A stretch of 64,000 nt of DNA from Gammaproteobacteria bacterium (GTDB lineage Bacteria > Pseudomonadota > Gammaproteobacteria > JAUZRS01), in the NCBI GenBank assembly GCA_030949385.1, contig JAUZSP010000006.1:252121-316120 (forward strand), given 5' to 3'. The position numbers and the translations under genes are program-made. The notes below the pieces were generated by a model. It was not told the origin of the DNA, did no database searches, and saw only the letters and a list, made by a program, of their open reading frames with translations. Every line of letters starts with the position of its first letter. The stretch's first letter is position 1. Of this stretch, positions 28,079-36,269 are shown piece after piece.

Positions 28079-29497
28079 TTAATTGTTATATTTTTCAATA
28101 AATCCTTTTTCCATAAATAAATTCATTTTATTCTCTTTGATATATTTTATGGATTTTTTATATGGCTCGGGATAATTGTTGCCTGTCACAAAATATGATG
28201 GACGAGCATTGAAGTCGTTGTTTCCATGGGTAATGATAGTGCTATTTACATTGGATATTCCTTTTCTAATGTATTTTGACATGTTCCAGCCACTTGTGGT
28301 TGCCCATAAATGAGAGCTGATTATGAGAATAATAGCGAAGTTTACTCCAGCCTTTACCTCTATTGACTTATTTTTTATGTATTCTACCCATACCCATATA
28401 ATACCAACTAAGCTGAGTGAATACATACGATAATATCTTGGAATATTTGCAGAGATAGGTTCCTGCATGTCGGGATTGTATCTAAATATCCATCCAGCTA
28501 AGGCTGTCAGTATGCCTAAGATAATTAAGGTGATCGGGGTCTGTGTTTTGAGGTGTATTTTCGATTTATAGTAAATAAAAAATGTTAAAATATAAACTAG
28601 AAGGATTATTGTTCCTCCTACTTCAATGTCTTGATTATTTAAGTCAAATATTTTCTTGTAGTCGGAAATATTCCCCCAGGCAGACATGAGGCCGATTCCG
28701 ATGTATTGTGTTAAATTGACAAAATGTTCTAGGGTTTTATTTATGGTGTCAGCTGTTATGGAATACTGTGTGTTTGATTGTAGGCCTAGTGCTGAATATA
28801 TGAGTTTATTTAAAAAAATTGAAATTAATATTACTGAAGATAATTTTAAATAGATAAAGTCTTTTTTAAGAAGGCTGCTAATAAGAAAGGCTAATATAAT
28901 GGCGGCAGCTACTAGTTTCGCACCATCTCCAAAAAACGTCAGAAATGCTGTGAGCCAAATGATCTGTATAAACGAGTTTCGATAGTTAAATTTTTCTTCT
29001 GATGCTTTGTTTAATTTAATTATCACCAGCAAACTAAAGAGACCTTCAATATATCCGATAGTTACCAGTGACCAGGTGTATACATTGGTGCTTACTAAAC
29101 TCATGATGACGATAGCAGAGGCTATTGAGGCTAGTAGGCCAAGAGAGTGTTTTTCAAATTCTCTGATTAGAATTAGGCTGCTTAGAACTATGAACAATAC
29201 CCCTAACAAACCTTCATAATCCATCCTTAAATTAAATAGCTCTGCGTTGATGATAAAGAGGGTGGCAACAATAGGCTGGGGGTGATGGTCTTTAAATAGG
29301 CTTGATAATGTAAGGGTTCCTTCGTTCCACGGTATTAGATAAATATCTATAAATCGCCAGCCATCTGCCTTTATATAAGGGAGGGTGTTTTGGAATGAAA
29401 ACCAGAATATATTTGCCGCTAATAAAAAAAATATTCCCCAGAATATTTTTTTTTGGATGGCGAGTGGCAAGATACGTATTTTTTTTGAAGGGGTCAT
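28079..29497 (-). CDS. Polytopic membrane protein, possible GtrC-like glycosyltransferase
   Basis: 472 residues with about ten membrane helices. After the first helix a periplasmic loop has YIKADGWRFIDIYLIPWNEG and FKDHHPQPIVATL; acidic/His-rich first loops of this sort occur in GT-C enzymes that use polyprenyl-phosphate sugars. It neighbours gtrA, as serotype-specific GtrC proteins do in phage-type gtr modules. A Wzy polymerase is an alternative, since none is otherwise visible. No definite family motif was recognised. Confidence 0.55.
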   Translation of the reverse strand: MTPSKKIRILPLAIQKKIFWGIFFLLAANIFWFSFQNTLPYIKADGWRFIDIYLIPWNEGTLTLSSLFKDHHPQPIVATLFIINAELFNLRMDYEGLLGVLFIVLSSLILIREFEKHSLGLLASIASAIVIMSLVSTNVYTWSLVTIGYIEGLFSLLVIIKLNKASEEKFNYRNSFIQIIWLTAFLTFFGDGAKLVAAAIILAFLISSLLKKDFIYLKLSSVILISIFLNKLIYSALGLQSNTQYSITADTINKTLEHFVNLTQYIGIGLMSAWGNISDYKKIFDLNNQDIEVGGTIILLVYILTFFIYYKSKIHLKTQTPITLIILGILTALAGWIFRYNPDMQEPISANIPRYYRMYSLSLVGIIWVWVEYIKNKSIEVKAGVNFAIILIISSHLWATTSGWNMSKYIRKGISNVNSTIITHGNNDFNARPSYFVTGNNYPEPYKKSIKYIKENKMNLFMEKGFIEKYNN

Positions 29498-29535
29498 AGA
29501 TTTTTAGTTCTTTCAGCGTTGGTTAAATTGGTTTT

Positions 29536-31518
29536 TTAGGTATGGGGTAAGACTTTGGGGGGGGCATGGGTATGCTTTATGGGTGGAAAACCAATTTTTT
29601 CTAAATCCATATTGTATGTTCTTTTTATAAGGCTTCCTATGTAAATCGCAAATCCTAATGATAAGTGATGTTTGTCATAGGTAAATGGTTCCTTGTTAGC
29701 TTTTGTCTGACAAGTGCTGATTTTTCCTTTGGAGCATAGCATACCCATTTTGTTAATATATAAGTATTTTAAATCTGTTTTATTTATTTTAGGATTTTTG
29801 GTTTCATCTGTTTCTGGCCCATAGGAAACGAACTTTGGGTTTATGCAGGCCTGATATGATTTGAAGTGATTTATTAATTCTGAACAGTCTTTTTTCATGT
29901 TGATGTAACTCCCCATTACTACGAGAGGAAGTTTTTTGTTTATTTTTTTCATGTAAGATATTATTTCCCAGCTTATTTTTTTATTTTGTGAAAATGGGAA
30001 ATTAGAGCTGTAAATTAGACCTGATAAAGAAGAGATGAATTTAGGGCTGTTTAAAATAGAAATTCGTTTCTTGCATGCCCTGTCATTGTTGTCTGAGATG
30101 ATTCCTGAATCCGTTATGTAGGGAGCGCATTTATTTAGTGTTCCAAAGTATATAAGGCTAACATTGGGGTTTTCTTTGTATATATGCTGAAATGCATTGT
30201 ACCCATCAGGCTCATGAGAATTTCCGATAACTAATATTTTCCAAAGTGCGTCTTTATTACAATATTTTTCATCTTGAAGTCGAGTTAAATTACACCCTGA
30301 ATGAAGTAGAGAAAATCGTCGTTTTTTACCTTCATTTATGGCTGTATTGGATAGGGTGATGTCATTGTATCGCCATTCCCAGCCTGATGATGCATTGATT
30401 TGTAATCCTACGGCTGTGATGGCTAGAATGCTAATGAATACAGTGGTAATAAATGGCTTTTGGTTTGTGGTGTGTGATTTTTTTCTAAAGGGTTTTTCTA
30501 TAAAGAAATACATGGCTATAGATATAGACAGTGTTGCTATGAATATAGGAATATATTCTGAATCGTGAATGGTATCAAATTTAAAGTATTCGTAGAACAC
30601 CAGTATTGGCCAATGAGTGAGGTACATTGAGTAGCTTATTAGTCCGATGCCAACGGATATGGGATTTGTTAGAATGTACCCAAAAATTTTTGAATTGGAG
30701 CTTATTATAATTAACATTGCACCAATGCAGGGTACTAAGGCATTGTAATAAGGGAATATAATGTTATCTGTATATCCGAATATAGAATAAGCCACCATAA
30801 AAAGGCCTACTGCCATGCTAATTTCATGATATTTTTGGTTTGAGGGGAGTCGAGCTGCTATGAAAATGGTTAAGGCACCGAGTGTTAGCTCAAAAATACG
30901 AAAGGGAGTTAGATAAAATATAGTGGATTTATAGTCGCTATCGAAATTTCCATTTACCCATATAGCATTGAGGATGAAGCTAAAAAAGCCAATGAAAAGA
31001 AGAGTGTATATTATTTTTGAATGGTTTCGTTGAAAACTTATGCAGAAGACGAGTATAGCAGGCCAAAATAGATAGAATTGTTCTTCCACACTGAGTGACC
31101 AAGTGTGTAAAAGTGGTTTTAAATGAGAGTCTGTATCAAAGTAACCGCTTTCTGTCCAGAATAATATGTTGGATACGGATAATATTGAAGCTGCTAAAGA
31201 TCTTCCAAATGCTGAGAACTGTTCTGGTGAATAAAGTATGGCTGCACAGAGCAAGCTACCGACTAGCGTGGCAAGCAATGCAGGGATGAGTCGGCGCATA
31301 CGTCGGATATAGAATCGTTTAAAATTGAATGTTTCAGTATTTTCTATTTCACTTAAGATAAGTTTTGTTATTAAAAACCCACTGATTACGAAAAAAATAT
31401 CGACACCAACATAGCCACCTGTAAATGCTGTTTGGCCAAAGTGATAAAAAATAACGCTAAGTACTGATATGGCTCTTAGGCCGTCAATATGGCGATGGTA
31501 TGTGTGTGTGGTTGTCAT
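29536..31518 (-). CDS. OafA/YrhL-type acyltransferase with C-terminal SGNH domain
   Basis: 660 residues. Residues 1 to about 360 are an acyltransferase-3 membrane domain with about ten helices; the N-terminus has HIDGLRAISVLSVIFYHFG, then FFVISGFLITKLIL and RRMRRLIPALLATL. Residues about 400-640 are a periplasmic SGNH domain with ILVIGNSHEPDGY near its start and DKHHLSLGFA (the D-x-x-H block) near its end. Such proteins O-acetylate lipopolysaccharide or other surface glycans. The block-I Asp of GDSH is Asn here, which some family members also show. A C8 run lies seven codons before the stop, so slippage there would have little effect. Confidence 0.88.
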   Translation of the reverse strand: MTTTHTYHRHIDGLRAISVLSVIFYHFGQTAFTGGYVGVDIFFVISGFLITKLILSEIENTETFNFKRFYIRRMRRLIPALLATLVGSLLCAAILYSPEQFSAFGRSLAASILSVSNILFWTESGYFDTDSHLKPLLHTWSLSVEEQFYLFWPAILVFCISFQRNHSKIIYTLLFIGFFSFILNAIWVNGNFDSDYKSTIFYLTPFRIFELTLGALTIFIAARLPSNQKYHEISMAVGLFMVAYSIFGYTDNIIFPYYNALVPCIGAMLIIISSNSKIFGYILTNPISVGIGLISYSMYLTHWPILVFYEYFKFDTIHDSEYIPIFIATLSISIAMYFFIEKPFRKKSHTTNQKPFITTVFISILAITAVGLQINASSGWEWRYNDITLSNTAINEGKKRRFSLLHSGCNLTRLQDEKYCNKDALWKILVIGNSHEPDGYNAFQHIYKENPNVSLIYFGTLNKCAPYITDSGIISDNNDRACKKRISILNSPKFISSLSGLIYSSNFPFSQNKKISWEIISYMKKINKKLPLVVMGSYINMKKDCSELINHFKSYQACINPKFVSYGPETDETKNPKINKTDLKYLYINKMGMLCSKGKISTCQTKANKEPFTYDKHHLSLGFAIYIGSLIKRTYNMDLEKIGFPPIKHTHAPPKVLPHT

Positions 31519-31528
31519 ATGTATGCTT

Positions 31529-32074
31529 TTAGTGAAGTAATTGTTGTATTAAGCTTAAATGGTTTGTAGAACATATATTTGGGAAAAGTGGTGTATTTAA
31601 GCTACCTTTTTTATTATAGAGTAAATTTAAGTTGATTTTGGCTGATAATCCTGCTTGTATGTCACTTTGTTTATTTCCGACTAAGAGTGATTTCGATAAA
31701 TCTACATTATATTCACGTTGAGCTTGAAGAATCATTCCTGGATTTGGTTTACGACAGGTAGCATCTTTACGATATTTACCGATGCCATGAGTCGGGTGAT
31801 AGGGGAAAAAATACACTTTTGTAATATCAACACCCTTTCTGGAAAATGCTTCAAGCATCCAGTTTGTGAGCGCCAAAAAATCTGTTTCAGTATAATAGTC
31901 GCGCCCGCTCCCCGCTTGATTATTATGAAAAATTAGGTACCCAAGTTGATTGGCTTTTTGACACAGTGAAAATATTCCATCAATGAACTCAAAGTCTTCT
32001 TTTTTATAAACATAGGCATGATCAATGTTGATAGCACCATTTCGATCAAGAAAAAGAGCAGCTTGAGAGTTCAC
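31529..32074 (-). CDS. GmhB-like HAD phosphatase with lost catalytic and zinc residues
   Basis: 181 residues, clearly homologous along its length to heptose-1,7-bisphosphate 7-phosphatase: NIDHAYVYKKEDFEFIDG, CRKPNPGMILQAQREYN. But key residues differ. The D-x-D-G motif is FLDRNGA, so the second Asp (general acid/base) is Asn. The V-T-N-Q-S-G block is HNNQAG. The V-G-D-K block is LVGNK, losing the Mg2+-binding Asp. Of the zinc ligands expected in CPHH and CDC, three of four appear replaced (FPYH, ATC). The frame is fully open. It therefore looks like a pseudoenzyme or a gene early in decay, in a pathway that would need its activity. Overlaps hddC by four bases. Confidence 0.82.
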   Translation of the reverse strand: MNSQAALFLDRNGAINIDHAYVYKKEDFEFIDGIFSLCQKANQLGYLIFHNNQAGSGRDYYTETDFLALTNWMLEAFSRKGVDITKVYFFPYHPTHGIGKYRKDATCRKPNPGMILQAQREYNVDLSKSLLVGNKQSDIQAGLSAKINLNLLYNKKGSLNTPLFPNICSTNHLSLIQQLLH

Positions 32075-32763
32075 TCTAAAACCTTTGCTAAAAGTGTTTG
32101 AGCCCTTGAGTAATCTTCAGGTATGCCAATATCAATAAATTGACCTTGAGTTATAAAAACTTGAAAGGGTTGATCTAATACTGCTGGTGTCAAAAATTCA
32201 TTCTCTAGAGAAAATTTTTGTCCTAATGGAAAGTGGTCGAGGATGTGTGTGGGTAACAGGTAGCAGCCTGCATTGATGAGTCCTTTTCCGGATTGACCCT
32301 TTTCTAAGAAGCCAATGACATGATTGTTTTTTATTTTTAGACCGCCGTATCGGGATCTGTCTGCTACTTCGCAAGCCACAATGATGGGCTGTTGTGACTT
32401 TTTCCATAGAGACTCAATCTCTACGGCTTCTAAGTCTAAGTAGGTGTCGCCGTTAAAAATAAAAGCATGGTCATTTTTACAATGTGACAGGGCAGATCGT
32501 ATAGCACCGCCTGTTTCTAAGGGCGTGGTTTCAATTTCATAAATAAGCTCTAGGTCGGCAAAGTGATTACCGAAATGATGGCTGATTTTATCTGCCATAT
32601 GACCCAAGGACAAGACAACTCTTTTAAATCCCTTTGATGCAAGGGTCGTAAGTAAAACTTCCAAAAAAGGATGGCCGTTTATAGGAGCCATAGGCTTTGG
32701 CACATCTTGAACGACTTGTTTTAGGCGTGTACCGAATCCACCGGCTAAAACAATGGCTTCCAT
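32071..32763 (-). CDS. hddC: D-glycero-alpha-D-manno-heptose 1-phosphate guanylyltransferase
   Basis: 230 residues. Nucleotidyltransferase with VLAGGFGTRLKQVVQDVPKP, the FNGDTYLDLE metal site, and the C-terminal FIDIGIPEDYSRAQ. This is the pattern of HddC/GmhD-like GDP-heptose synthetases, and the neighbours hddA, gmhA and gmhB-like make the assignment solid. Product would be GDP-D-glycero-alpha-D-manno-heptose. It abuts gmhA with the start and stop touching. Confidence 0.88.
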   Translation of the reverse strand: MEAIVLAGGFGTRLKQVVQDVPKPMAPINGHPFLEVLLTTLASKGFKRVVLSLGHMADKISHHFGNHFADLELIYEIETTPLETGGAIRSALSHCKNDHAFIFNGDTYLDLEAVEIESLWKKSQQPIIVACEVADRSRYGGLKIKNNHVIGFLEKGQSGKGLINAGCYLLPTHILDHFPLGQKFSLENEFLTPAVLDQPFQVFITQGQFIDIGIPEDYSRAQTLLAKVLE

Positions 32764-33347
32764 TAGGCTTGATCCTTAAAAATACTTTTTTCTATTAAGC
32801 CACACAAGATATGTCCTAAAACTAGATGGCCTTCTTGAATGTTGGGGGTTTGTGCTGAAGGGACAGCTAAAATATGATCGCAGAGTATTTCCATTTTTCC
32901 TTGTTTGTTACCGGTTAATCCAACAGATATTACGCCGTATTTTTTTGTTTCTGCAAAGGCATGCAGAATATTGGCAGATTGGCCTGAGGTTGAATAGCCG
33001 ATGAACACATCTCCTGAGCGGGAGTGAGCTTGTATTTGTCGAGAAAAGAGTTTTTCATAACCATAGTCATTGCCTATGGCGGTAAGGATAGATGAGTCAG
33101 TGGTTAATGCTATGGCTGGTAGACCTGGGCGGTCAAAAGCAAAACGGCTGACAAGTTCACCGGCAATGTGTTGAGCGTCGGCAGCACTGCCTCCGTTGCC
33201 AGCGAGCATGATTTTGCCACCATTGTTTAGACATTCAACACATACATGCACTACAGTTTCGAGGCTCGAAATCAGGGCAGTATCGCTGAGAATTTTGGAT
33301 ATGACGCTCTGCGTTTCGGTTATTTGCTCAATGATGTCACGTTGCAT
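32763..33347 (-). CDS. gmhA: Phosphoheptose isomerase
   Basis: 194 residues from ATG 33347, the usual GmhA length. That ATG overlaps the hddA stop (TAATG) and has GGAAAG five bases before it; in-frame ATGs further upstream are less likely. Converts sedoheptulose 7-phosphate to D-glycero-D-manno-heptose 7-phosphate. The SIS domain has MLAGNGGSAADAQHIAGELV, the signature of GmhA, and FIGYSTSGQSANI and EGHLVLGHILCGLIE. First enzyme of the GDP-heptose branch found here. Confidence 0.93.
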   Translation of the reverse strand: MQRDIIEQITETQSVISKILSDTALISSLETVVHVCVECLNNGGKIMLAGNGGSAADAQHIAGELVSRFAFDRPGLPAIALTTDSSILTAIGNDYGYEKLFSRQIQAHSRSGDVFIGYSTSGQSANILHAFAETKKYGVISVGLTGNKQGKMEILCDHILAVPSAQTPNIQEGHLVLGHILCGLIEKSIFKDQA

Positions 33348-34372
33348 TAGACTTTCCATGCTTGTGTGCCGTGTTTTGTGAAGTGGCAATTACTAACTTG
33401 CCCATCAAAGGCGTTGAGGGAGCGAATAACATCCATGCGTTTGTCTGGTGGGGTAAAAAACATCATAAATCCGCCACCACCGGCTCCGGAGACTTTGCCT
33501 GCTAATGCCCCAGATGCAATGGCCGTTTCGTATATTTCATCAATGTGTGAATTAGAGACGCTTCTGGCTGAACGTTTTTTATTTTCCCATCCTTGTTGCA
33601 TTGATTCAACCATGCCATTGAAATCTCCTCTGAGTAGGCACTCTTTCATGAGAAGTGCTTCTTGTTTTATGCCGTGCATGGCATCAATGGCTTTTTGGTC
33701 GCCTGTACTGACATTGCTGCTTTGTTCGGTAATGATTTTTGCTGATTCTCTGGATACTCCGGTGTAAAAGAGCAACAGTGATGCTTCTAGTTCGCAAATA
33801 ATCCAGTGTTTGATTCGGAGGGGATTAACGATGGTTCTTCCTTTTGTGTAAAACTCCATAAAATTAAAGCCGCCAAAAGTGGCAGAGTATTGATCTTGGT
33901 GGCCGCCGTTTAAGCCGCAATCTTCCCGCTCTATTTTGTAGGCCATACGAGCGATTGTGTAGTCATCAAGAGGAAGGTTCAGCAGTTCGGCAAAGGCTCG
34001 AATCATAACTACGACTAGAGTAGAAGATGAACCAAGCCCTGAGCCAGCAGGCGCGTCACAAAATGTACTTAATTCTAAAGGAATGGTTTTTCCGTTGTTG
34101 TAGGTAGTGATGATTTCGTTATACACGGCTTGGTGAAGGTTCATTTTACCATTAATTTCTAAAGGGGCGGTGAGCAGCCGCACGGTTTCCTCTTGTTGAT
34201 CCGTAGAGATGAATTTTATAACGGGTTCAGTTAGAGGGGTGATTACCGCATAGGCGTAGCGATCTATGGTTGCATTGAGAACATACCCGCCATGTTCATC
34301 GCAATAGGGAGAAACATCAGTTCCCCCTCCTGCTAGACCTAAACGCAACGGTGCCCGTGCTCGGATGATCAT
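33347..34372 (-). CDS. hddA: D-glycero-alpha-D-manno-heptose 7-phosphate kinase
   Basis: 341 residues, GHMP kinase family. Phosphorylates heptose 7-phosphate at C1. N-terminal IIRARAPLRLGLAGGGTDVS is the HddA signature; the ATP-binding motif is PAGSGLGSSSTLVVV; the C-terminal GKVSGAGGGGFMMFF is GHMP motif 3. The alpha-anomer (GDP) branch rather than the ADP branch is indicated by pairing with hddC. Translationally coupled to gmhA. Confidence 0.93.
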   Translation of the reverse strand: MIIRARAPLRLGLAGGGTDVSPYCDEHGGYVLNATIDRYAYAVITPLTEPVIKFISTDQQEETVRLLTAPLEINGKMNLHQAVYNEIITTYNNGKTIPLELSTFCDAPAGSGLGSSSTLVVVMIRAFAELLNLPLDDYTIARMAYKIEREDCGLNGGHQDQYSATFGGFNFMEFYTKGRTIVNPLRIKHWIICELEASLLLFYTGVSRESAKIITEQSSNVSTGDQKAIDAMHGIKQEALLMKECLLRGDFNGMVESMQQGWENKKRSARSVSNSHIDEIYETAIASGALAGKVSGAGGGGFMMFFTPPDKRMDVIRSLNAFDGQVSNCHFTKHGTQAWKV

Positions 34373-34387
34373 ATGATTGTTCCTGAG

Positions 34388-35401
34388 TTACCGAGTTAAA
34401 AAGTCTCGGCCTGATTTCACTTGCTCTCTCCAATATTCAAGGAGGTCTTTCATGGTGGTTTCAAAAGGAATTTCAGGCTCCCAGCCGGTCACCGCTTTAA
34501 ATTTATCCGTATTGGGAACTTGTAAGTCAGCATCAATTGGACGTAGGCGCTCTGGGTCTGTTTCGACTTGAATATTTTTTACGGTCGAGAGGGCGATAAG
34601 GCTGTTTAGCATGTCGGCGATGGAGCAGGTGTAGTTGCCGCCAATATTATAATAGGCTCCTGCGATGGGGTTAATGGTCACCAACATGTGATAGGCCTTC
34701 ACAGCATCACGTACGTCGGCAAAGGTTCTTAAAGAATCTAGGTTACCTGTTTTAACAATAGGGGGGATTAGGCCTGCTTCAATCATGGCAATTTGTTTGG
34801 CAAAGGTGGATTCAGCAAACACATCCCCACGGCGTGGACCGGTATGGGTAAACATTCGGGTCGTCATAACCGTCATATTGTAGGCTTCAGCGTAATAACG
34901 GCCAATTAAGTCGGTTCCAACCTTGGAAATGGCGTAAGGAGACGCAGGGTGAAAGGTGCATTCTTCATCAATGGGGAGCTTTTCTTTTGGAACGCGGCCA
35001 AAGACTTCGGATGATGCACAGACGTGAGTTATGGCATCGACGTCATTTTTTCTCAGGGCTTCCAATACGTTGGCTGTGCCTTGTATATTGGTTTCCAGTG
35101 TATCCAGAGGAGAGTCAAAGCTGGTTTTTGGGTAGCTTTGTGCTGCTAAATGAAAGACATAGTCGGGTTTGGACTGTTTAACAGCTTCATGAATTGAATG
35201 GTAATCCCTTAGGTCTCCATAGAGTAGATGAACGCGCTCACCTCTGTTTATTTTTGGCAGTAAGTTGGCGATATTATCCAGAGGGCTTCTCCAGCGACAT
35301 AAACCGTATATTTCCCAATCTGTTTTTTCCAGTAAGTAGTCGGCTAAGTGAGAGCCAACCATGCCGGTGATGCCGGTGATAAGTACCCGTTTTTGAGTCA
35401 T
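34388..35401 (-). CDS. GDP-heptose/GDP-mannose 4,6-dehydratase-like enzyme (DmhA/WcbK type)
   Basis: 337 residues, extended SDR. The NAD(P) motif is ITGITGMVGSHLADYL; catalytic residues lie in CASSEVFG and SPYAISKVGTD (Y-x-x-x-K). MFTHTGPRRGDVFAESTFA and NLDSLRTFADVRDAVKAY match the GDP-mannose dehydratase class. Sitting beside hddA, gmhA and hddC, it most likely dehydrates GDP-D-manno-heptose, the first step to 6-deoxy-D-manno-heptose known from Yersinia and Burkholderia capsules. A GDP-mannose substrate cannot be ruled out, since manC is also in the locus. Confidence 0.78.
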   Translation of the reverse strand: MTQKRVLITGITGMVGSHLADYLLEKTDWEIYGLCRWRSPLDNIANLLPKINRGERVHLLYGDLRDYHSIHEAVKQSKPDYVFHLAAQSYPKTSFDSPLDTLETNIQGTANVLEALRKNDVDAITHVCASSEVFGRVPKEKLPIDEECTFHPASPYAISKVGTDLIGRYYAEAYNMTVMTTRMFTHTGPRRGDVFAESTFAKQIAMIEAGLIPPIVKTGNLDSLRTFADVRDAVKAYHMLVTINPIAGAYYNIGGNYTCSIADMLNSLIALSTVKNIQVETDPERLRPIDADLQVPNTDKFKAVTGWEPEIPFETTMKDLLEYWREQVKSGRDFLTR

Positions 35402-35414
35402 TTTTGCAATCCTC

Positions 35415-36263
35415 TTAGCCTTTTAGTTCTTTTAAATACGCTGTGTCGACATTATACGGTTTTCTGCCGAGATAGTGTGTGAGTTGTTCTATATTCATAA
35501 ATATATTTACAGGGCGGGCACTGTAAAAGTCTGCGGTTGGTTTGGTTATGTTGTATGTCAGGAGGGGGCTGTATTGCCTAGAGAACGCATCTGCTATATC
35601 AATTCTGGATATTGGAGTGGGTCCCCCTATGTTCAAAGTGTGTAACGTTGTTGGCCATTTTTTTGTGAGATTGATGATGACTTCCAGCAAATCACCGATC
35701 CAGACAGCATTTCTTAATAAAGGATGAAATAAATCAGCTGATCGGTTTTTATCTGCACATTCTGATAAGTAGTGTGTAAATTTATCTTGCTTGGATATGA
35801 CGTAGGACAGTCGTAGAGCTAAGAAATTTTGTGTGTCATGAAAGTGTTCCTCAACATTGGCTTTCATTCTTGCATAATCTCCGACGGGAGTAAGTGCTTG
35901 ACTCTCTTTAGCAGGGGATGTGGTTTCTCCATAGACGGTATCGCTTGAGAAAAAAACTACTTTTGCACCTTGAGATAGACAGTGAGAAATTAGTTTTTTT
36001 GTACCGCTGACATTAACAGCATAAGCAAGCTTAGGTTGTTGTTTGCAGATGTCAGGAGAGGATATGGCTGCCGTTAGCAATACCGTATCACCTGAATGGA
36101 TGAATTTTAAATTATCAGTCTTGAAGTCCGCTAAGTTTAGCTGTCGTTTTCCAGATTCATGACGTGATGTCGTTACCACTGTGTTTGGTGGTAGCTTGGC
36201 AACTAAACAACGCCCTATCATGCCGTTGCCACCAATGAGGATGGTTTTTTTTGAGGTGTTCAT
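35415..36263 (-). CDS. RfbD-like NAD(P)-dependent sugar reductase
   Basis: 282 residues. N-terminal ILIGGNGMIGRCLVAKLPP nucleotide-binding motif, VFFSSDTVYGETTSPAKESQ with the S-S-D-x-V-Y-G of RmlD-type enzymes, DYARMKANVEEHF carrying the Y-x-x-x-K pair, and TLHTLNIGGPTPISRIDIAD. It follows the GDP-hexose/heptose dehydratase by 13 bases, so it is the natural candidate for the 4-keto reduction completing GDP-6-deoxyheptose. The dedicated rfbD at 41.3 kb serves the rhamnose pathway instead. Substrate inferred from context. Confidence 0.7.
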   Translation of the reverse strand: MNTSKKTILIGGNGMIGRCLVAKLPPNTVVTTSRHESGKRQLNLADFKTDNLKFIHSGDTVLLTAAISSPDICKQQPKLAYAVNVSGTKKLISHCLSQGAKVVFFSSDTVYGETTSPAKESQALTPVGDYARMKANVEEHFHDTQNFLALRLSYVISKQDKFTHYLSECADKNRSADLFHPLLRNAVWIGDLLEVIINLTKKWPTTLHTLNIGGPTPISRIDIADAFSRQYSPLLTYNITKPTADFYSARPVNIFMNIEQLTHYLGRKPYNVDTAYLKELKG

Positions 36264-36269
36264 GTGATT

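Noticed and set aside
29557-29564. Phase-variable C8 tract in the OafA-type acyltransferase
   Set aside because: It lies seven codons before the stop, so a shift would alter only the extreme C-terminus. Homopolymers of this length occur elsewhere in the window.
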